Shown one piece after another: positions 24,059 through 32,198 of a stretch of 64,000 nucleotides of DNA. The notes under the pieces were generated by a model. It was not told the DNA's origin, made no database searches, and worked only from the letters and a program-made list of their open reading frames with translations. This stretch comes from Burkholderia sp. Ac-20365. Its GTDB lineage: Bacteria > Pseudomonadota > Gammaproteobacteria > Burkholderiales > Burkholderiaceae. The position numbers were made by a program, and so were the translations under genes. The stretch spans positions 1 through 64,000 of the forward strand of contig NZ_JAAGPI010000017.1 in assembly GCF_017104715.1 (NCBI RefSeq), read 5' to 3'. Every line of letters starts with the position of its first letter. Position 1 is the stretch's first letter.

Positions 24059-25258
24059 ATGCGTGACCCCTTCCTCGCGCATCTGCGCAGCACGCTCGAC
24101 CAGATTCGCGCCGATGGTTTTCACAAGACCGAACGTGTGATTGCGAGCCAGCAATCGTCCGATATTCGTCTGCAGAGCGGCGCCGAGGTGTTGAACTTCT
24201 GCGCGAACAACTATCTCGGTCTCGCGAACGATGCGCGCCTGATCGCCGCAGCAAAAGACGGGCTCGACAAGGATGGCTTCGGCATGGCGTCGGTGCGTTT
24301 CATCTGCGGCACGCAAACCGTGCACAAGGAACTCGAACGCGCGCTGTCGGCTTTCCTGAAAACCGACGACTGCATTCTCTACTCGAGCTGCTTCGACGCG
24401 AACGGCGGCCTGTTCGAAACGCTGCTCGACGACAACGACGCGATCATCAGCGACGAACTGAATCACGCGAGCATCATCGACGGCGTGCGTCTGTCGAAAG
24501 CCAAGCGTTTCCGCTACAAGAACAACGACCTCGCCGATCTCGAAGCAAAGCTGCGCGAAGCCGATGCCGCGGGTGCGCGCTTCAAGCTGATCGCAACCGA
24601 CGGCGTGTTTTCGATGGATGGCATCATCGCCGACCTCGCGGGCATCTGCGATCTCGCTGACCGCTACGGCGCGCTCGTCATGGTCGACGATTCGCACGCG
24701 GTGGGTTTCATCGGCGAACACGGACGCGGCACGCCTGAGCATTGCGGTGTGCTCGATCGCGTCGACATCATCACGGGCACATTGGGCAAGGCGCTCGGTG
24801 GTGCATCCGGCGGCTATGTCGCGGCGCGCCAGGAAATTGTCGATCTGTTGCGTCAGCGCTCGCGTCCCTATCTGTTTTCGAACACGCTCACGCCGAGCAT
24901 CGCTGCTGCATCGCTGGAAGTACTCGAACTGCTCGCCAGCGACGAAGGCAAGCAATTGCGCGAACGCGTGCGCGCAAACGGTGCGCATTTCCGTCAGGCA
25001 ATGAGCGCGCACGGCTTCACGCTCGTGCCCGGCGAACATCCGATCATTCCCGTGATGCTCGGCGATGCGCAACTCGCGTCGAACATGGCCGACGCGCTGC
25101 TGAAGGAAGGCGTGTACGTGATCGGCTTTTCGTATCCCGTTGTGCCGAAGGGCCGCGCGCGCATTCGCACGCAGATGAGCGCCGCGCACACGGCAGAACA
25201 GATCGATCGTGCCGTCGATGCGTTCGCGCGCGTCGGCCGTTCGCTTGGCGTGATCTGA
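24059..25258 (+). CDS. kbl: Glycine C-acetyltransferase (2-amino-3-ketobutyrate CoA ligase)
   Basis: The 399-residue protein is a PLP-dependent alpha-oxoamine synthase of normal length. The Schiff-base Lys is K244 in GTLGKALGGASGG. Other marks are NYLGLA, GFGMASVRFICGT and VDDSHAVGF. It cleaves 2-amino-3-ketobutyrate with CoA to glycine and acetyl-CoA, the second step of threonine degradation. The start at 24059 is preceded by AAGGAG. It forms an operon with tdh, 18 bases downstream. Confidence 0.97.
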   Translation: MRDPFLAHLRSTLDQIRADGFHKTERVIASQQSSDIRLQSGAEVLNFCANNYLGLANDARLIAAAKDGLDKDGFGMASVRFICGTQTVHKELERALSAFLKTDDCILYSSCFDANGGLFETLLDDNDAIISDELNHASIIDGVRLSKAKRFRYKNNDLADLEAKLREADAAGARFKLIATDGVFSMDGIIADLAGICDLADRYGALVMVDDSHAVGFIGEHGRGTPEHCGVLDRVDIITGTLGKALGGASGGYVAARQEIVDLLRQRSRPYLFSNTLTPSIAAASLEVLELLASDEGKQLRERVRANGAHFRQAMSAHGFTLVPGEHPIIPVMLGDAQLASNMADALLKEGVYVIGFSYPVVPKGRARIRTQMSAAHTAEQIDRAVDAFARVGRSLGVI

Positions 25259-25276
25259 AACGGGGCATCAACAGCA

Positions 25277-26305
25277 ATGAAAGCACTGGCAAAACTCGAA
25301 CGCGCACCGGGCCTCACGTTGACCCGCGTGAAGAAACCCGAAGTGGGTCATAACGACGTGATGATCCGCATCACGCGCACGGCCATTTGCGGCACTGATA
25401 TTCATATCTGGAAGTGGGACGATTGGGCCCAAAAAACGATTCCTGTGCCGATGCACGTCGGCCATGAATACGTCGGCGAAATCGTCGAAATGGGCCAGGA
25501 AGTGCGCGGCTTTTCGATCGGCGATCGCGTGTCGGGCGAAGGGCATATCACATGCGGCTTCTGTCGCAACTGTCGCGCGGGACGTCGCCATCTGTGCCGC
25601 AATACCGTTGGCGTCGGCGTGAATCGTGAAGGCGCGTTTGCGGAATATCTCGTGATTCCCGCGTTCAACGCGTTCAAGATTCCGCCTGAAATCTCCGACG
25701 ATCTCGCGGCGATCTTCGATCCGTTCGGCAACGCGACGCACACGGCATTGTCATTCAATCTGGTCGGCGAAGACGTGTTGATCACAGGCGCGGGCCCGAT
25801 CGGCATCATGGCCGTGGCGATTGCGAAACACGTCGGTGCGCGTAATGTCGTGATCACCGATGTCAACGATTACCGTCTCGAGCTCGCGCGCAAGATGGGC
25901 GCGACGCGCGCGGTGAACGTGTCGCGTGAATCGCTGCGCGACGTGATGAGCGAACTGCACATGACGGAAGGCTTCGACGTGGGCCTCGAAATGTCGGGTG
26001 TGCCGAGCGCGTTCACGTCGATGCTCGAAGCGATGAACCACGGCGGCAAGGTTGCGCTGCTCGGCATTCCGCCTGCGCAAACGGCGATCGACTGGAATCA
26101 GGTCATCTTCAAAGGCCTCGAAATCAAGGGCATTTATGGCCGCGAGATGTTCGAGACCTGGTACAAGATGGTCGCGATGCTGCAAAGCGGACTGGATCTC
26201 TCGCCGATTCTCACGCACCGCTTCGCCGTCGACGATTACGAAAAAGCGTTTGCGACGATGCTGTCGGGTGAAAGCGGCAAAGTGGTTCTCGACTGGACCG
26301 CTTAA
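25277..26305 (+). CDS. tdh: L-threonine 3-dehydrogenase
   Basis: The 342-residue zinc-dependent medium-chain dehydrogenase has catalytic-zinc Cys38 (AICGTDIHIW), the GHEYVGEI motif and the structural-zinc cysteines in CGFCRNCRAGRRHLC. The NAD-binding GAGPIGIMA motif is near residue 172. It oxidises threonine to 2-amino-3-ketobutyrate, the substrate of the preceding kbl product. The stop codon lies in the first unit of a 13-base tandem repeat. Confidence 0.97.
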   Translation: MKALAKLERAPGLTLTRVKKPEVGHNDVMIRITRTAICGTDIHIWKWDDWAQKTIPVPMHVGHEYVGEIVEMGQEVRGFSIGDRVSGEGHITCGFCRNCRAGRRHLCRNTVGVGVNREGAFAEYLVIPAFNAFKIPPEISDDLAAIFDPFGNATHTALSFNLVGEDVLITGAGPIGIMAVAIAKHVGARNVVITDVNDYRLELARKMGATRAVNVSRESLRDVMSELHMTEGFDVGLEMSGVPSAFTSMLEAMNHGGKVALLGIPPAQTAIDWNQVIFKGLEIKGIYGREMFETWYKMVAMLQSGLDLSPILTHRFAVDDYEKAFATMLSGESGKVVLDWTA

Positions 26306-26340
26306 CAGCACCGCTTAACAGAGCCGCTTAACAGAGCCGC
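26298..26340. repeat. 13-base tandem repeat across the tdh stop
   Basis: CCGCTTAACAGCA, CCGCTTAACAGAG, CCGCTTAACAGAG and a partial CCGC follow each other without gaps. The first unit carries the tdh TAA stop. It looks like local replication slippage. Confidence 0.75.
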
Positions 26341-26346
26341 AAAAAC

Positions 26347-26994
26347 TCAACCCTCAGGAGGTCGCGCGGCCTCCGTCTGAATGATGACGTGGATGTCGTC
26401 GCCCACCGCGGGATACCATGTCGTCAGACCAAACTTCGAACGGCTGAACTGTCCGTCCGCCGAAAAGCCCAGCGTATAGGCTTTCGTCAGCGGATCGAGT
26501 CCGTAGCCGTTGAACGTCACATCGAGCGTCACGGGTTGCGTGACGCCGCGTATCGTCAGATCGCCGGTCAGCTTGCCGCGCGCCTCGCCCGTGCGCTCGA
26601 AACGCGTGCTGACAAAACGGATCTGCGGATTGCGCTCCACATCGAGCATGTCCGACCCCTTCACCATCTTGTCGAGCAGTGGAACATTCGTGTCGATACT
26701 CGCCGCGTCGATCGTCACCGCGACCTGACTCTTGTCGAGCCCACCTTCCTTCCAGTCGATCTCACCCGCCACGCGATCGAAGCGAATCATGAAGCGCGAA
26801 AACTTCAGGTGATCGACGTTGAATGTGACACTCGTGTGATGCGGGTCGAGCTTGTACTGACCGGCAGGCACGCGCGCTTCCGTCTGCGTGACTGTGTGCG
26901 TGACGACCTGCAGCGGTGTGCACGCGCCCAGCGCCGTCACCACGGACAACGCAACGACGGACACAAGCGCAGCACGGCGAAAATCGATGCCCAT
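26347..26994 (-). CDS. YceI-family lipoprotein
   Basis: The 215-residue protein starts with a lipoprotein signal ending in a lipobox-like VTALGAC, so it should be anchored to the membrane. A YceI lipocalin-like domain follows (about residues 40-215): YKLDPHHTSVTFNVDHLKFS, DMLDVERNPQIRFVSTRFE and GDLTIRGVTQPVTLDVTFNG. YceI proteins bind isoprenoids or other hydrophobic ligands. The start at 26994 is favoured by AAAGGA upstream. Two further YceI genes occur at 49-50 kb. Confidence 0.9.
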   Translation of the reverse strand: MGIDFRRAALVSVVALSVVTALGACTPLQVVTHTVTQTEARVPAGQYKLDPHHTSVTFNVDHLKFSRFMIRFDRVAGEIDWKEGGLDKSQVAVTIDAASIDTNVPLLDKMVKGSDMLDVERNPQIRFVSTRFERTGEARGKLTGDLTIRGVTQPVTLDVTFNGYGLDPLTKAYTLGFSADGQFSRSKFGLTTWYPAVGDDIHVIIQTEAARPPEG

Positions 26995-27098
26995 GACACT
27001 CATCCTTTTGAACGATTCCACAACACGATAATGCATGCCGCGCCAAAGCGACAGGCAATGCGAAGCGAGCCAACGTATAACGAATACTTGACGAAGGA

Positions 27099-27110
27099 GA
27101 ATGATCGTTC
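27099..27110. promoter_or_regulatory. Small palindrome upstream of the TetR gene
   Basis: GAATGATCGTTC is nearly palindromic and lies 12 bases before the TetR start, between divergent genes. It is a candidate operator only. Confidence 0.35.
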
Positions 27111-27122
27111 TACCCTTCGCGC

Positions 27123-27755
27123 ATGGCTACATCTGATGACACAGCGGGTAGCGCGCGCGAGCGTCTGCTCGACGCAGCGGAAGCGTTGATTTACGCGGGC
27201 GGCATTCACGCAACGGGCGTGGATGCGATCGTCCGGCAGTCGGGCACGGCGCGCAAAAGCTTCTACACGCACTTCGAATCGAAAGATGCGCTGGTGGCGG
27301 CCGCGCTCGAGCGGCGCGACGAGCGCTGGATGAAATGGTTTATCGAAGGAACATTACGTCGCGGCAAGCAGCCACGTGCGCGTCTGCTCGCGATGTTCGA
27401 CGTATTGCGCGAATGGTTCGTGTCGGACGATTTTCACGGCTGCGCGTTTCTGAATGCCGCGGGCGAGATCGCTTCGCCTGACGATCCGATCCGCGTCGTT
27501 GCGCGAGAACACAAGGAACGACTGCTCGAATTCGTGCGCGCGCAATGCGACGAATATGCAGCATCGACGGGCAGCGACAGCCGGCGCGCGGCGCGTCTGT
27601 CACGGCAGTGGCTGATCCTGATCGATGGCGCGATTGGCGTCGCACTCGTGAGCGGCGATGCCGACGCCGCGCTCGACGCACGCGCCGCAGCCGGGCATCT
27701 GCTCGACTCCACCCATGCAAGCACCCGCTCGCCGAACGCGCGAGCATCCACCTGA
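27123..27755 (+). CDS. TetR-family transcriptional regulator
   Basis: The 210-residue protein has the N-terminal TetR HTH (about 10-57): RERLLDAAEALIYAGGIHAT, GVDAIVRQSGTARKSFYTHF and the following FESKDALVAA helix. The C-terminal ligand domain is not specific. It is divergent from the YceI lipoprotein gene and 22 bases upstream of a DUF1348 gene, so it may control either. Confidence 0.92.
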   Translation: MATSDDTAGSARERLLDAAEALIYAGGIHATGVDAIVRQSGTARKSFYTHFESKDALVAAALERRDERWMKWFIEGTLRRGKQPRARLLAMFDVLREWFVSDDFHGCAFLNAAGEIASPDDPIRVVAREHKERLLEFVRAQCDEYAASTGSDSRRAARLSRQWLILIDGAIGVALVSGDADAALDARAAAGHLLDSTHASTRSPNARAST

Positions 27756-27777
27756 CGCAGTTCAACGAGGAACCATC

Positions 27778-28254
27778 ATGGCCGAAATCGAAAGACGTCC
27801 TCCCGTCCCGCCGTTCACGCGCGAGACGGCCATCCAGAAAGTGCGCGCTGCTGAAGATGCCTGGAACACGCGCGAACCGGAGCGCGTATCGCTCGCTTAC
27901 ACGCCGGATAGTAAATGGCGCAATCGTGCGGATTTCCCTCAGGGACGTGCGGAGATCGTCGCGTTCCTGCAGCGCAAGTGGGCGAGGGAACTCGACTACC
28001 GTTTGATCAAGGAACTGTGGGCGTTCACCGATAACCGCATCGCCGTGCGCTTCGCGTATGAATGGCACGACGATTCGGGCAACTGGTTCCGTTCGTATGG
28101 CAACGAGAACTGGGAGTTCGACGAGAACGGATTGATGGCGTATCGCCACGCAAGCATCAACGACAAGCCGATCCGCGAAGAAGAGCGCCTGTATCGCTGG
28201 CCGCTGGGTCGCCGTCCGGACGATCATCCGGGATTGTCGGATCTGGGCCTGTAA
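27778..28254 (+). CDS. DUF1348 / SnoaL-like protein
   Basis: The 158-residue protein is a one-domain NTF2-like protein of the DUF1348 kind: AIQKVRAAEDAWNTREPERV, WRNRADFPQGRAEIVAFLQRK, RFAYEWHDDSGNWFRSYGNE and NWEFDENGLM. The start at 27778 is chosen because GAGGAACC precedes it and the family start is near. It is likely co-transcribed with the TetR gene. The enzymatic role is unknown. Confidence 0.88.
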   Translation: MAEIERRPPVPPFTRETAIQKVRAAEDAWNTREPERVSLAYTPDSKWRNRADFPQGRAEIVAFLQRKWARELDYRLIKELWAFTDNRIAVRFAYEWHDDSGNWFRSYGNENWEFDENGLMAYRHASINDKPIREEERLYRWPLGRRPDDHPGLSDLGL

Positions 28255-28466
28255 TACGCAGTCGTTGCAACGGTGAACGCGCGCGCGGCGCGTTCACGAA
28301 GCTGCAACCGTTCATTCGCTATCGTTGCCGTCTTTATGCGTGGTGTCGTTCCGAGCGCACACTCCATCTCAACCGCAGGCTTGTGGGGTACAGTGCGCGA
28401 CTGGAGAGCAATTCGATACTAATCCCGACATTCAGACGCCGGCGCGCGACCGGTTGCGGAGAACAC

Positions 28467-28994
28467 ATGCCGTTTGGAAAGATCAAGAACAAGATTCGTC
28501 GAGCATGCGTGGCAGCAGCGGTAGCGGGCATCGGACTGATGGGCGCGTCGGGCGCACAGGCGGCCGACTGGTGTAGCGGCGGCGTATGGGTCGATGCGAT
28601 GCTCGGCTCGTATCACATCGATCCCGACCCGGGCACCGATTTCGAGCAGTTCAATCCTGGTCTTGGCGTCGAGTGCTGGCTCAACGGGCAGTGGGCTTTG
28701 ACGGCAGGCGGCTTTCGCAACTCATTGCGTCGTCCGTCGTACTATGGCGGTGGCGTGTGGGCACCCGAGTTCGTGCACTGGGGCTTCATCCGCCTCGCGG
28801 TGATGGGCGGCATCATTTCCGGCTACAACTACGGCAACTGGGGCCTCGGCCACAATCACTCGGTCGGGCCTGTCGCTGCGCCTATCGTGATGGTCGATTA
28901 CAAGCGCGTCGGCGCGAACTTCATTCTGATTCCGCCCATTCCTTCCGATAACCTGCCGTTCACGATCGGGTTTCAGGTGAAGGTGAAGTTCTAA
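28467..28994 (+). CDS. Putative outer-membrane or periplasmic protein
   Basis: The 175-residue product has a signal peptide (KIKNKIRRACVAAAVAGIGL, cleavage probably after AQA near residue 33). The mature part is rich in Gly, Trp, Tyr and alternating hydrophobic residues and ends in KVKF, a terminal Phe as in small beta-barrel outer-membrane proteins. Its layout resembles PagP/LpxR-like or other small barrels, but I do not recognise the family. Its 3' end overlaps the convergent GntR gene by 35 bases. Confidence 0.65.
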   Translation: MPFGKIKNKIRRACVAAAVAGIGLMGASGAQAADWCSGGVWVDAMLGSYHIDPDPGTDFEQFNPGLGVECWLNGQWALTAGGFRNSLRRPSYYGGGVWAPEFVHWGFIRLAVMGGIISGYNYGNWGLGHNHSVGPVAAPIVMVDYKRVGANFILIPPIPSDNLPFTIGFQVKVKF

Positions 28995-29649
28995 CGCTGT
29001 CCGGATCGAGAGTCGCTTCGAAAAGCGGCTTCCACGCAAGAATGTGCAGGCTGATCAGCTTTCCGATTTGATCGACGTCCTGTTCGCCGGCCAGATCGAT
29101 CATCTGATAGTGCTCTTTCACCGATTCCTCCTGGCGCTTCAGGCCCTCAGGAGAATCGATCCCATACAGGCGCATGTCGTCGCGTAACTGCATCACCATT
29201 TTCGTCAGCAAAGGATTGCCGACCTGCCCGACTAGCGCTTCGTGAAACGCGCGATCGGTGGCGATGTATGCGGGGACGTCGGCCGCTTCGACCGCTTGTG
29301 CCACTTCATCCGCGAGTGCAACGAGAGGGGCGCGGTCTTTCAGACCTTGACGGGCGAGTGTCTCGAGTGCGAAGCGCTCGAGCAGTTCGCGCATGGTGAA
29401 GAGGTTATCCAGCGCTTCGAGAGAAAGCGGCTCGACGCGAAACCCGCGGTTTCGCATTGCTACGAGCAGACCGTTACGCGTCAATTCCAGCAATGCTTCT
29501 CGTACGGGCGTGGTCGATATGCCCAGTTCGGTTGCGAGGCCCGGCACCGAGTAGACAGTGCCAGCAGGTATGCGCCCCGATACGATCTCTGAGCGCACCC
29601 GCTCGAGAACCTGCTCGCGGAGATTGCCTGCACCCTGCAATACGTCCAT
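28960..29649 (-). CDS. GntR-family regulator, FCD (FadR) subgroup
   Basis: The 229-residue protein has the N-terminal winged helix (about 8-75): LREQVLERVRSEIVSGRIPA, LATELGISTTPVREALLELT. A C-terminal FCD ligand domain with metal-binding-type residues follows (TDRAFHEALV, ISLHILAWKPLF). No catabolic operon is adjacent, so the target is not clear. The region upstream contains two near-identical palindromes, which are possible operators. Confidence 0.9.
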   Translation of the reverse strand: MDVLQGAGNLREQVLERVRSEIVSGRIPAGTVYSVPGLATELGISTTPVREALLELTRNGLLVAMRNRGFRVEPLSLEALDNLFTMRELLERFALETLARQGLKDRAPLVALADEVAQAVEAADVPAYIATDRAFHEALVGQVGNPLLTKMVMQLRDDMRLYGIDSPEGLKRQEESVKEHYQMIDLAGEQDVDQIGKLISLHILAWKPLFEATLDPDSVRTSPSPETRS

Positions 29650-30234
29650 CTCAACCTCAGTGTCGACCGATTTGCGCTCGAGTGTACTGGAGAACTACGC
29701 AGTAATGCGTCACGCGCTTCTGTGTTTCAGCCAGTAACGCGCTACTGAAACTAAACTAAAAATCGAAAGCACTCGCTACTTGGCATTCAGCGTTATGGGA
29801 GCCGGCGAGCGCACATCAACTGCTGCACGCGTGCTACAGCGGGTATTGCGGAACCTAATACTGGCTTGCGAGGAAGCGTTTCCACACGCTGCGGCGGCGC
29901 ACCATCAAAACGAGCACGAAAGATAAGTATTTACCCTTATTGTAGGCTTTAAGAACCGCACTAGAATTCACTCACTTCCTAGTAACGCGCTACTACAACT
30001 ACTACACAATCATCTATAGAAAGCGCGCGCGTTGCAGTCTTTGCAACAGCGAACAGGAAGAGCGGTTCAGCGTATGGCACAAACGATCAAGCGAACAAAC
30101 CAAAGCCACGCGACGCGCAACCGTCTGACAAATCCACAAAAGCTGAACGTAATCCGAATTGAACGGGGAGGTTACCGATCCCAATGGCGCGGACGGCACG
30201 CACCGGGCGCCTGCGGCTATGCGATGAGGGAAAA
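29650..30234. promoter_or_regulatory. 585-base intergenic region with paired AGTAACGCGCTACT palindromes
   Basis: No gene is present. AGTAACGCGCTACT occurs at 29733-29746 (flanked by C/G) and 29981-29994 (flanked by T/A), so each extends to a 16-base near-palindrome. A weaker AGTAATGCGTCAC is at about 29700. The region is also AT-richer than the neighbours. It lies between the divergent GntR and response-regulator genes. Confidence 0.55.
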
Positions 30235-30975
30235 ATGCGAGTCTTGATGGTTGAGAATGATCTGGATGTTGGCCAGAAACTGTTTTGTGCACTTAAAAGC
30301 GCGGACTACAACGTCGACTGGGTTCGCGATGGAAAGTCCGGCAGCACGGCAATCGCCTCCGCCTATTACGCGTTCGTGCTGCTCAATCCGGGTGTCGCGG
30401 GCGTTTGCGGGATGGATCTGCTGAGGTCGTCGCGCGCCGCGGGCAGCCGGGTTCCCGTGCTGTTGCTCACCGAGCGCGATGATCCCGACACGCGTGTGCG
30501 TGGTCTCGACATCGGCGCCGATGATTGTCTGCTCAAACCAATCGATATCCGCGAACTGCTGGCGCGCATTCGAGCCGTGCTGCGCAGGGCCGCGGGTTAC
30601 GCGACTTCGCGCATTGGCGACGAAGCGCTCAGTCTCGATCTGCACAATCGCACGATCTGCCGTAACGGTGCCGTGTCTGCACTGTCCGCGCGTGAATTCG
30701 CGCTGATGCATGCGTTTATCGAACGGCGCGGCAGCATACTCTCGCGCGGCCAGCTCGAAGAACGTATTTACGGGTGGGGCAGAGAAGTCGAAAGCAATGC
30801 GATCGACGTGCTGATTCACGCAATGAGAAAGCGCTTCGGCCGCAACCTGATCCGCAACGTCCGTGGCATGGGATGGACCGTTCCGCGTGACGAATCGTCT
30901 TCAGATGAGCGTCGAAGCGCGCAATGGGTCGCGCGAAAGACATCGCGCGAAACTGGCGACGCGCTGGCTTACTAA
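30235..30975 (+). CDS. OmpR-type response regulator with Asn at the phosphorylation site
   Basis: The 246-residue protein has a receiver (1-115) and a winged-helix DNA-binding domain (about 140-225; LSAREFALMHAFIERRG, SRGQLEERIYGWG, VRGMGWTVP). In the receiver, the expected acceptor Asp is N51 (FVLLNPGVAG), while E7/D9 and K101 remain. It probably cannot be phosphorylated in the normal way. No histidine kinase is adjacent. The start at 30235 fits the first beta strand. Function may be phosphorylation-independent gene control. Confidence 0.88.
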   Translation: MRVLMVENDLDVGQKLFCALKSADYNVDWVRDGKSGSTAIASAYYAFVLLNPGVAGVCGMDLLRSSRAAGSRVPVLLLTERDDPDTRVRGLDIGADDCLLKPIDIRELLARIRAVLRRAAGYATSRIGDEALSLDLHNRTICRNGAVSALSAREFALMHAFIERRGSILSRGQLEERIYGWGREVESNAIDVLIHAMRKRFGRNLIRNVRGMGWTVPRDESSSDERRSAQWVARKTSRETGDALAY

Positions 30976-31001
30976 TCCACAAACGCGCGCCATGTACAAA
31001 C

Positions 31002-31017
31002 GGTGAGGCTTTTCGGG
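31002..31017 (+). repeat. Dispersed iteron A
   Basis: GGTGAGGCTTTTCGGG followed by AG, 27 bases after the response-regulator stop codon. All 12 core positions match. Confidence 0.75.
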
Positions 31018-31147
31018 AGTCTCGCTTCCGGTGATCGTGAACGTGGATTCGCACATCACCTGAAGCGAAAAAACCCCTGAAAACAAGGCATAAAAATTTC
31101 GACGGCCAGCATTCGGTACATGTCAGACCGGCCATCGATGCATCAAA

Positions 31148-31163
31148 GGTGAGCCTTTTCGGG
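31148..31163 (+). repeat. Dispersed iteron B
   Basis: AAGGTGAG-CCTT-TTCGGG, a perfect core that forms an inverted pair with the copy 41 bases downstream. Confidence 0.75.
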
Positions 31164-31188
31164 TGCTGGATCGCAAGCAGTGCCGGCT

Positions 31189-31204
31189 CCCGAAACTCCT
31201 CACC
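31189..31204 (-). repeat. Dispersed iteron C (array orientation)
   Basis: CCCGAA-ACTC-CTCACC followed by TT. It is the only perfect copy to the right of the origin that has the array orientation. Confidence 0.75.
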
Positions 31205-31313
31205 TTCACCGCCCAACCGTGCAAATTCTTCGAGCACGACAATCACCGCAAGCATGCCGGTGCCGTTCATAATCGCAGGCAACGCGAGCCATCGCATGCG
31301 GCTAAAGGCGGTT

Positions 31314-32183
31314 ATGAACGATTCAAAACTGGACTGGAGCGACGTGCGCATCTTCCTCGCGGTCGCCCGCTGCGGCACGCTGGGCGCGGCTGCGCGCGAA
31401 GTCGGGCAGACCCAGCCGACCATGGGCCGGCGTCTGCGTGCGCTCGAAGAAGCGGTCGGCCACGCGCTCTTTCAGCGCACGGCCGAAGGCTTCGTGCTCA
31501 CCGATGAAGGCCATGCCGTGCTGATGTACGCCGAGCGCATGGAAGAAGAAGCGCACGCGTTCATGCGCTCGCTTGCGGGCAACGAACAGCAGCTGACGGG
31601 CGGTCTGCGCGTATCGTCGTCGGACTGGTACGGCATTCATGTGCTGACGCCCGTGTTCGCTTCGTTCCTCGCGCGTCATCCGCAGATGTCGATCGAACTG
31701 ATCACCGACTCGCGCCGCTACAACCTCGCGCGTCGCGAAGCCGATCTGGTGTTCCGCATCACGCCGTTCGACGAACCGGACGTTATCCAGCGCAAGCTGA
31801 TGCACATGGATTACGCGCTCTACGGACGTATCGATCTCGTCGCGCCCACGCGCGGTGATGGCGCGGGCCAGTCTTTGATCACCATGGACTCGGCATTCGG
31901 CGAACTGCCCGACGTTGCCTGGATCAGGCAGATGCTGCCAAACGCGCATGTCGCTTACGCAAGCAACAACCGCGGCGTGCAGGCGCGCATGTGCGCGGAA
32001 GGCGGCGGCTTTGCGGTGTTGCCGTGTCCGCTCGGCGACAACACGCCGGGCTTGCGGCGCATCGATCTGGGCGAAGCGCCGCCTGGCCGCGACGTATGGC
32101 TTGGCTATCATCGCGACCTGAAGCGCCTTGCGCGCCTGCGCGCAGTGCTCGATGTCGTGATCGAGCGGCTCGCCAACGTGTGA
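31314..32183 (+). CDS. LysR-family transcriptional regulator
   Basis: The 289-residue protein has the LysR winged HTH (about 5-65; SDVRIFLAVARCGTLGAAAR, VGQTQPTMGRRLRALEEAVG) and a substrate-binding domain of the type seen in LysR proteins that regulate redox or aldehyde genes. The start at 31314 was chosen as the family N-terminus; a longer frame exists upstream but covers iterons. The convergent neighbour is a quinone-oxidoreductase-like gene, so the target is uncertain. Confidence 0.92.
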   Translation: MNDSKLDWSDVRIFLAVARCGTLGAAAREVGQTQPTMGRRLRALEEAVGHALFQRTAEGFVLTDEGHAVLMYAERMEEEAHAFMRSLAGNEQQLTGGLRVSSSDWYGIHVLTPVFASFLARHPQMSIELITDSRRYNLARREADLVFRITPFDEPDVIQRKLMHMDYALYGRIDLVAPTRGDGAGQSLITMDSAFGELPDVAWIRQMLPNAHVAYASNNRGVQARMCAEGGGFAVLPCPLGDNTPGLRRIDLGEAPPGRDVWLGYHRDLKRLARLRAVLDVVIERLANV

Positions 32184-32198
32184 GCCGTCACACCATCA

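Larger units (their letters stand above)
30976..31313. promoter_or_regulatory. Intergenic region containing three iterons
   Basis: This 338-base gap between the response regulator and the LysR gene has no gene but three perfect iteron cores (31002, 31148, 31189). It is the densest iteron group outside the origin. The LysR promoter must also lie here. Confidence 0.6.

Noticed and set aside
28333..28346. TTTATGCGTGGTGT, a parS half site
   Set aside because: Only the left half of the palindrome matches; the right half is lost and it is 12 kb from parAB.
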